Under the pieces are notes generated by a model. The model searched no databases. It was given only the letters and a program-made list of their open reading frames with translations, and was not told where the DNA came from. Below are positions 55,942 to 64,000 of a DNA stretch of 64,000 bases, in pieces (position 1 is the stretch's first letter; each line of letters starts with the position of its first letter). The stretch lies in contig CAVSPU010000003.1 in assembly GCA_963729815.1 (NCBI GenBank), forward strand, positions 1 through 64,000. The letters are read 5' to 3'. The position numbers and the translations under genes were made by a program. The DNA is from DAHUXN01 sp963729815 (lineage in GTDB: Bacteria; Acidobacteriota; Terriglobia; Acidiferrales; UBA7541).

Positions 55942-56763
55942 TTATGGTTTCCGCCGCTGCACGATCAAGCGGTCGGAGGCCTTCTTCTTGCGCGTCTTCG
56001 CGCCCAGAGTCGGGAAGCCCCATGGCGTCTGCGGGTGGTTGCCCTTCACGCGGCCTTCACCGCCGCCGTGCGGGTGGTCCACCGGATTCATCGCCACGCC
56101 GCGAACCGTGGGTCTTCGTCCGTGCCAGCGCGTGCGCCCCGCTTTGCCATAAGTCACGTTTTCGTGATCCAGATTCCCGAGCTGCCCAACCGTCGCCATG
56201 CAATCGAGCGAGAATTTCCTTGTTTCGCCCGAGGGCAGCTTCACGAGCGCGATGTCGCCTTCTTTGCTCAGCAATTGCGCTGCGCCGCCCGCCGAGCGCA
56301 CCACTTGTCCGCCCTTCCCGGGAGCGAGTTCCAGGTTGTGCACCATCGTTCCGGGAGGAATATTGCGAATCGGCAACGCATTGCCGGGCAGAATGTCCGC
56401 CGCCGCGCCGTTCTGTACGGTCATCCCGACTTCGAGTCCCACGGGATGCAAAATGTACCGTTTCTCGCCGTCGGCGTAATGCAGCAGCGCGATGCGCGCC
56501 GAGCGGTTCGGGTCGTACTCAATCGACGCAACCTTCGCGGGAATGCCGGTCTTGTCGCGGTGATAATCGATCACGCGATATTTCTTCTGATGCCCGCCGC
56601 CTCGGTGCCACGACGTGACTTCCCCATGAGAATTGCGCCCGCCCGTGCGCTTCTTCGTTTCCACGAGCGACTTCTCAGGCGTGTCCTTGGTGATCTCGCT
56701 ATTGTCGAGCACGGTCAAGAATCGCCGCGCCGGCGTATATGGTCTAAATGATTTCAGTGCCAT
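55942..56763 (-). CDS. rplB: 50S ribosomal protein L2
   Basis: The product has 273 residues. GGRNSHGEVTSWHRGGGHQK, GTMVHNLELAPGKGGQVVRS and the peptidyl-transferase-proximal GVAMNPVDHPHGGGEGRVKG are present in order. Normal length. Confidence 0.98.
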   Translation of the reverse strand: MALKSFRPYTPARRFLTVLDNSEITKDTPEKSLVETKKRTGGRNSHGEVTSWHRGGGHQKKYRVIDYHRDKTGIPAKVASIEYDPNRSARIALLHYADGEKRYILHPVGLEVGMTVQNGAAADILPGNALPIRNIPPGTMVHNLELAPGKGGQVVRSAGGAAQLLSKEGDIALVKLPSGETRKFSLDCMATVGQLGNLDHENVTYGKAGRTRWHGRRPTVRGVAMNPVDHPHGGGEGRVKGNHPQTPWGFPTLGAKTRKKKASDRLIVQRRKP

Positions 56764-56810
56764 TGTAATTCCCTCTTGCCTTCCAGCCCGCTTCAGCCGG
56801 AATGTTCTGG

Positions 56811-57107
56811 CTAGAGATTCTCTGCGTATTCCATCATCTTCTCGCCCGGCGCCAGCTTGACGTACGCTTTCTTCCAGTCGCGCCGATGCCCCTCGGACTT
56901 GCCGCGACGCCGCAGCTTGCCGTGGTAAATCGCGGTGCGCACTTCCGCAACCTTCACTTTGAAGGCCCGCTGCACGGCTTCCTTGATTTCCGTCTTCGTC
57001 GCGTCACGCGCCACTTCGAATACAGCCGTGAGCTGCGTCTCTTTCACGCCCAGGCCCTTTTCCGTGATGATTGGCCGCCGAATGATTTCGTATGGTTGCG
57101 TCGCCAT
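56811..57107 (-). CDS. rplW: 50S ribosomal protein L23
   Basis: The product has 98 residues: YEIIRRPIITEKGLGVKETQ, then FKVKVAEVRTAIYHGKLRRR. At the exit tunnel it is the docking site for the trigger factor encoded at 13338-14627. It starts 2 bases after rplD. Confidence 0.97.
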   Translation of the reverse strand: MATQPYEIIRRPIITEKGLGVKETQLTAVFEVARDATKTEIKEAVQRAFKVKVAEVRTAIYHGKLRRRGKSEGHRRDWKKAYVKLAPGEKMMEYAENL

Positions 57108-57109
57108 CG

Positions 57110-57952
57110 CTAATCCTTTTTCTTCCCTTTCGGCTTGGCCTTATGCGCCTTCTTTGCCGCGGGCTTCTTTTCGTGTTTCGCCGCGGGCTTCTTGGCCGCG
57201 TGCTTGACCTCGTGATCCTTGGCTTCGGCCTTGTGAGCCGCTTCGTGCTTTTCGGCGTGCACCGGTTTCGGCGTCTTCGCGGGCTGGATCTGCACAGGCC
57301 CCGACGGGCCAGCGGCGCGTCCGCTCTCGCTCAATCCCCGGCTCAGCTTCTCGGCCGCTTCGCGCGAGAGCACAAGCGCTTCATGCCGTAGCAAGTCGTA
57401 AGGCTCGATCGCCGTGGTGCGCACCAGTTTCACGCCTTCGATGTTGCGGCTGGCGCGCTCGAGATTGACGTTCTCCGCGCCATTCACCAGCAGCAGCGTG
57501 CGGCTCGCGTCGTCCAGCCGCGTCAGTGTCTGACGGAACGGCTTGGTCTTGTGCGAATCGAGCTGCCAATCCTCGACCACAACCAGCTTATTGTCCGCAA
57601 GCTTCGCCGAAAGCGCCGAGCGCAACGCGCCCACGAAAACTTTCCGCGGAATGCGGTACGCGTAGCTGCGCGGCACAGGGCCGTGCACGGTGCCGCCGTG
57701 GCGCCATAGCGGAGAGCGAATCGACCCGATGCGCGCGCGTCCCGTGCCCTTCTGCTTCCATAATTTGCGGCCCGAGCCGCTAACCTCGCTCTTCTGCTTC
57801 GTCTTGTGCGTTCCGGCGCGCTGCGACGCGAGATAATGCCGTACCGTCTCGTGCAGCACGTGCGGGTTCACGCGCGCCGCGAACACGTCGTCGGCGAGTT
57901 CAATCTGCCCGACAGTCTTGCCATCCAAATTTTTTACGTCCAAAACGGCCAT
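57110..57952 (-). CDS. rplD: 50S ribosomal protein L4 with Lys/Ala/His-rich tail
   Basis: The product has 280 residues, against about 205 usually. The core (YLASQRAGTHKTKQKSEVSG, GSGRKLWKQKGTGRARIGS, MRRHGG-type region WRHGGTVHGPVPRSY) ends near residue 212. A tail of about 65 residues follows, low in complexity (KHEAAHKAEAKDHEVKHAAK, then KKPAAKKAHKAKPKGKKKD). L4 homologues regulate the S10 operon in some bacteria. Confidence 0.96.
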   Translation of the reverse strand: MAVLDVKNLDGKTVGQIELADDVFAARVNPHVLHETVRHYLASQRAGTHKTKQKSEVSGSGRKLWKQKGTGRARIGSIRSPLWRHGGTVHGPVPRSYAYRIPRKVFVGALRSALSAKLADNKLVVVEDWQLDSHKTKPFRQTLTRLDDASRTLLLVNGAENVNLERASRNIEGVKLVRTTAIEPYDLLRHEALVLSREAAEKLSRGLSESGRAAGPSGPVQIQPAKTPKPVHAEKHEAAHKAEAKDHEVKHAAKKPAAKHEKKPAAKKAHKAKPKGKKKD

Positions 57953-57962
57953 GTTCGTCTCG

Positions 57963-58604
57963 CTATTCCGATTTTTTCGCCTTGCGAATGTATATGTACG
58001 CGCCCGTCGGGCCCGGCACCGCGCCGCCCACGAGCAGCAAATTTTCGTCCGCGTCGATTTTCACCACGCGCAAATTCTTCGACGTCTTGCGCACGTTGCC
58101 CATGTGCCCCGGAAAATGCTGGTTCTTCCAGACACGCGACGGGAACGAGCTGGCGCCGATGCCGCCCGGCGCTCGATGAAACATCGAGCCATGCGAAGCG
58201 TCGCCGCCGGCGTAGTGCCAGCGCTTCACGCCGCCCGCGAATCCGCGCCCTTTGCTGATCCCGGCGACATCGACCAGTTCGCCGACTGCGAAGCCATCGA
58301 CGAGAACGCGGTCGCCCGCCTTGGTTTCGTCCACCGACTCCTCGATGCGAAATTCGCCCAGGAAACGCATGGGAGCGACGCCGGCCTTCTTGAAGTGTCC
58401 AGTCATCGCCTTGTTCACGCGCTGCGGCTTGATGAATTCGACGAGTCCCAGCTGCACCGCGTCATAGCCGTGCTTGTCCTTCGACCGTCGTTCGACCACC
58501 ACGCACGGCCCCGCCTGCAGCACAGTGCACGGAATCGACGCGCCGTCCTCGCCGAACACTTGCGTCATTCCCAGCTTGATTCCCAATATTCCGTTGACTG
58601 CCAT
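57963..58604 (-). CDS. rplC: 50S ribosomal protein L3
   Basis: The product has 213 residues: GILGIKLGMTQVFGEDGASI, KGRGFAGGVKRWHYAGGDAS and GSMFHRAPGGIGASSFPSRV, followed by MGNVRKTSKNLRVVKIDADE. Canonical. Confidence 0.98.
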   Translation of the reverse strand: MAVNGILGIKLGMTQVFGEDGASIPCTVLQAGPCVVVERRSKDKHGYDAVQLGLVEFIKPQRVNKAMTGHFKKAGVAPMRFLGEFRIEESVDETKAGDRVLVDGFAVGELVDVAGISKGRGFAGGVKRWHYAGGDASHGSMFHRAPGGIGASSFPSRVWKNQHFPGHMGNVRKTSKNLRVVKIDADENLLLVGGAVPGPTGAYIYIRKAKKSE

Positions 58605-58622
58605 CGCTCTCGCTCTTTCCCT

Positions 58623-58958
58623 CTACTTCGCGGCGTGTTCGCGCCCGAAGGCCTTGATTTCCACGTCCACGCCCGGCGGCAGATCCAGCTTCATTAGCGC
58701 GTCCACCGTGTCCGGCGTGGGGCCCAGAATATCGATCAGCCGCTTGTGCGTGCGCATTTCGAACTGCTCGCGCGATTTCTTGTCCACGTGCGGCGAACGC
58801 AAGACCGTCCAGCGGTTGATGACCGTGGGCAAAGGAATCGGGCCCGCCACTTCCGCACCCGTGCGCCGCGCCGTTTCGACAATCTCGCGCGTCGATTGAT
58901 CGAGAATGCGGTGATCGTAAGCCTTCAAACGAATCCGAATTTTTTCTCCAGTTGACAT
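58623..58958 (-). CDS. rpsJ: 30S ribosomal protein S10 (NusE)
   Basis: The product has 111 residues. IRIRLKAYDHRILDQSTREI and GPIPLPTVINRWTVLRSPHV are S10. It also acts in antitermination as NusE. It starts 3 bases after tuf, so the str and S10 clusters read as one unit here. Confidence 0.98.
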   Translation of the reverse strand: MSTGEKIRIRLKAYDHRILDQSTREIVETARRTGAEVAGPIPLPTVINRWTVLRSPHVDKKSREQFEMRTHKRLIDILGPTPDTVDALMKLDLPPGVDVEIKAFGREHAAK

Positions 58959-58961
58959 AGG

Positions 58962-60149
<1,188 letters not shown>

Positions 60150-60181
60150 GTCTCGCTCAGCTCCTCAGTGTGTGCCCGGCT

Positions 60182-60361
60182 CTAGTTGAAAACCCTGGGA
60201 GATTCCCCTTTGATAAAACCGATTCCTTCTTCCGATTCCAGCCGCTCGATCAACTCCCGGTAGCGCCGTTGAGCGGCCCGTAAATCCGGCGAGGCGTAAG
60301 CCGGCGCTTTCCAGTTCTTCAAAAACTCCCGCACGTCCCGCCGAAACCAGAAGTCGCTCAC
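60182..60361 (-). CDS. possible 59-residue protein between fusA and tuf
   Basis: A 180-base frame begins with GTG one base after the fusA stop codon and ends 32 bases before tuf. The product starts MSDFWFRRDVREFLKNWKAP and continues with a charged helix (LRAAQRRYRELIERLESEEG), then GFIKGESPRVFN. It fills the gap exactly, and GGTGG lies upstream in the fusA end, so coupled translation is possible. No family was recognised. Confidence 0.5.
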   Translation of the reverse strand: MSDFWFRRDVREFLKNWKAPAYASPDLRAAQRRYRELIERLESEEGIGFIKGESPRVFN

Positions 60362-60362
60362 G

Positions 60363-62624
<2,262 letters not shown>

Positions 62625-62638
62625 TAAAATTTCGCCGC

Positions 62639-63109
62639 CTACCAGCGGTAGTGGGCAAAGGCCTTGTTGGCCTCGGCCATGCGGTGCACATCCTCCTTCT
62701 TCTTCACTGCTCCGCCCTTGCTGTTCGCCGCGTCGATGATTTCTTCCGTCAGCTTGTCGGTCATGTTCTTTCCCGAGCGCTGCCGGGCGTACAAAATCAG
62801 CCAGTGAATCGCCAGCGACTGTCGCCGGAACTGATTCACTTCCACCGGCACCTGATAGTTCGCGCCGCCGACGCGCCGCGTCTTCACTTCCAGCAGCGGC
62901 TTGACGTTCTCGATCGCCTTCTTGAAAATCGTCAGCGCATCGGTGCTGGTCTTCTGCGCCACGTTCTCCATCGCCGCGTAGAAAATCGCCTGCGCCGTCG
63001 CGCGCTTGCCGTCGTACATCATGCTGGAAACGAACTTCTGCACCAGATCGCTTCCGTAGACCGCGTCGCCAGGAATCTTCCGGCGAATCACAAATCCTTT
63101 ACGTGGCAT
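62639..63109 (-). CDS. rpsG: 30S ribosomal protein S7
   Basis: The product has 156 residues: MPRKGFVIRRKIPGDAVYGS, VQKFVSSMMYDGKRATAQAI and RVGGANYQVPVEVNQFRRQS. Its homologue represses the str operon in E. coli. It lies 12 bases after rpsL. Confidence 0.98.
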   Translation of the reverse strand: MPRKGFVIRRKIPGDAVYGSDLVQKFVSSMMYDGKRATAQAIFYAAMENVAQKTSTDALTIFKKAIENVKPLLEVKTRRVGGANYQVPVEVNQFRRQSLAIHWLILYARQRSGKNMTDKLTEEIIDAANSKGGAVKKKEDVHRMAEANKAFAHYRW

Positions 63110-63121
63110 TCTGCAGCTCCC

Positions 63122-63505
63122 CTACTTTTGCGCGGCTTTCGGCCGCTTGGCGCCGTATTTCGAGCGCCCCTGCTTGCGATTCTCGACGCCGGCGGCATCG
63201 AGCGTTCCGCGGATCACGTGATAACGGACGCCGGGCAAATCCTTCACGCGGCCGCCGCGCACGAGCACAATCGAGTGCTCCTGCAAATTGTGGCCGATGC
63301 CGGGAATGTACGTTGTCACTTCCGCCGAATTCGTCAGCCGCGCGCGGGCCACTTTGCGCAACGCCGAATTCGGTTTCTTTGGCGTCTGCGTATAGACTCT
63401 CACGCAAACTCCGCGCTTTTCCGGGCAGCCTTCCAGCGCGGGCGATTTCGTCTTCGTCCGCAATTTCTCGCGGCCATATCGAACCAGTTGTGCAAACGTC
63501 GGCAC
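63122..63505 (-). CDS. rpsL: 30S ribosomal protein S12
   Basis: The product has 127 residues from the GTG at 63505 (PTFAQLVRYGREKLRTKTKS), chosen because GGAGGG lies 6 bases upstream and S12 proteins begin there; the longer open frame adds 18 atypical residues. The decoding-site segment TQTPKKPNSALRKVARARLT keeps the lysines linked to streptomycin response. First gene of the superoperon. Confidence 0.98.
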   Translation of the reverse strand: MPTFAQLVRYGREKLRTKTKSPALEGCPEKRGVCVRVYTQTPKKPNSALRKVARARLTNSAEVTTYIPGIGHNLQEHSIVLVRGGRVKDLPGVRYHVIRGTLDAAGVENRKQGRSKYGAKRPKAAQK

Positions 63506-63818
63506 GCTTCTCCCTCCGAAACGGTTAACCCGGTTTCGTTTTTTCTGCAGGGCGTACAATACCCACGCAGACGCAGACAGGTGGTAGAACAGAAAGGGCC
63601 GGTCAAGACCCCGAAGGAACCGGCAAGGTACTCCGCGCGGGCGTGCTCACGACATCAAGAACACATCCACTTCTACAGCGGAGAGCTTCAAACGGCTTTG
63701 CGGGGCAGGCGCCCCATTTCGGCCGTCCTCCCAAACCCCGTTCCTTCGTTCTCTGTTCCGGGGCGGGAAGAAACCCTTTCAGCACACTTCCAGCAAGAAA
63801 TCCACCTACAAACCGGCG
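63506..63818 (-). promoter_or_regulatory. long rpsL leader with hairpin beside the ribosome-binding site
   Basis: About 300 bases separate the promoter from rpsL, with no gene in between. A hairpin with arms CGAAAC/GTTTCG (63517-63522 and 63533-63538) and a 10-base loop containing GGTTAACC ends exactly where the GGAGGG ribosome-binding site starts, so its folding could change translation of rpsL. On the plus strand the same hairpin is followed by TTTTTT and could stop antisense transcription. Confidence 0.45.
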
Positions 63819-63847
63819 AGTATAGAGAAACCACCTTCGGGTGTCAA
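63819..63847 (-). promoter_or_regulatory. consensus promoter of the ribosomal superoperon
   Basis: Read on the minus strand: TTGACA (63842-63847), a 17-base spacer and TATACT (63819-63824), the best promoter match in the window. It points at rpsL. Confidence 0.85.
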
Positions 63848-64000
63848 CCCCTAATGCTGTAAAGATTTGGAGGAGAACCAGCCATCCGAACGCCGATTAC
63901 AACCCTAACTTAAATCTTACCACGGAATCCGTCCACAGGCCAGCCGTGGAATGTCAGAATTCGAGACGAGGTACTTTCTCAGCGATGTCACAGAAAGAAC
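63848..64000. other. intergenic DNA at the right edge
   Basis: No gene was seen in these 153 bases. A GGAGGAGAACC stretch on the plus strand is not followed by a usable start codon. Confidence 0.4.

Noticed and set aside
54870..56618. 582-codon plus-strand frame opposite rplV-rplB
   Set aside because: It runs across several certain ribosomal genes on the other strand and has no protein-like pattern.

Overview
The window is GC-rich bacterial chromosome. Gene content and order (tig-clpP-clpX-lon-rho, an endonuclease-type MutL, zinc-binding S4, S14, L24 and L36, DUF4097- and DUF4382-type envelope proteins) suggest Acidobacteriota, probably Terriglobia. That placement is inference; no rRNA or tRNA gene was seen.

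The first 13 kb is accessory DNA. It opens with the 3' part of an Rhs/YD-repeat gene and its Gly/Ser-rich tail. Small membrane proteins and what looks like a displaced tail follow, in an alternating tail/immunity-like layout. Next comes an IS1111-type (IS110 family) element bounded by 14-bp inverted repeats, then a broken Rhs fragment. Directly against that fragment lies the most interesting locus, 5260-12140: a solo Cas1 with zinc-ribbon and helix-turn-helix extensions. Across a hairpin-bearing divergent region from it is a rightward cluster of an unknown protein, a likely HTH protein, an HNH-type protein and a 1028-residue family B DNA polymerase with intact exonuclease and polymerase motifs. 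There is no Cas2, no effector and no CRISPR array. This is the gene set of a casposon, here in an apparently bacterial chromosome; its exact ends could not be found.

From 13.2 to 42.2 kb the chromosome is housekeeping DNA. A consensus promoter precedes tig, clpP, clpX and lon (folding and proteolysis), followed by rho. A leftward block holds a Coq4-like protein, cmk, mutL, aspS, a hisS with an unusual internal insertion, a gamma-carbonic-anhydrase-like protein and mrp. Then come secA, several envelope or unknown proteins, an acyltransferase, a methyltransferase, a YheT-type hydrolase and guaB, which has its own promoter and a possible leader attenuator.

From 63.5 down to 42.3 kb, one continuous leftward superoperon joins the str, S10, spc and alpha clusters: rpsL, rpsG, fusA, tuf, rpsJ through rplO, secY, adk, map, infA, rpmJ, rpsM, rpsK, rpsD, rpoA, rplQ. 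A consensus promoter lies about 300 bp upstream of rpsL, and a bidirectional terminator separates rplQ from guaB. Two small unassigned reading frames sit inside this otherwise canonical operon: one between fusA and tuf, one between rplB and rpsS.
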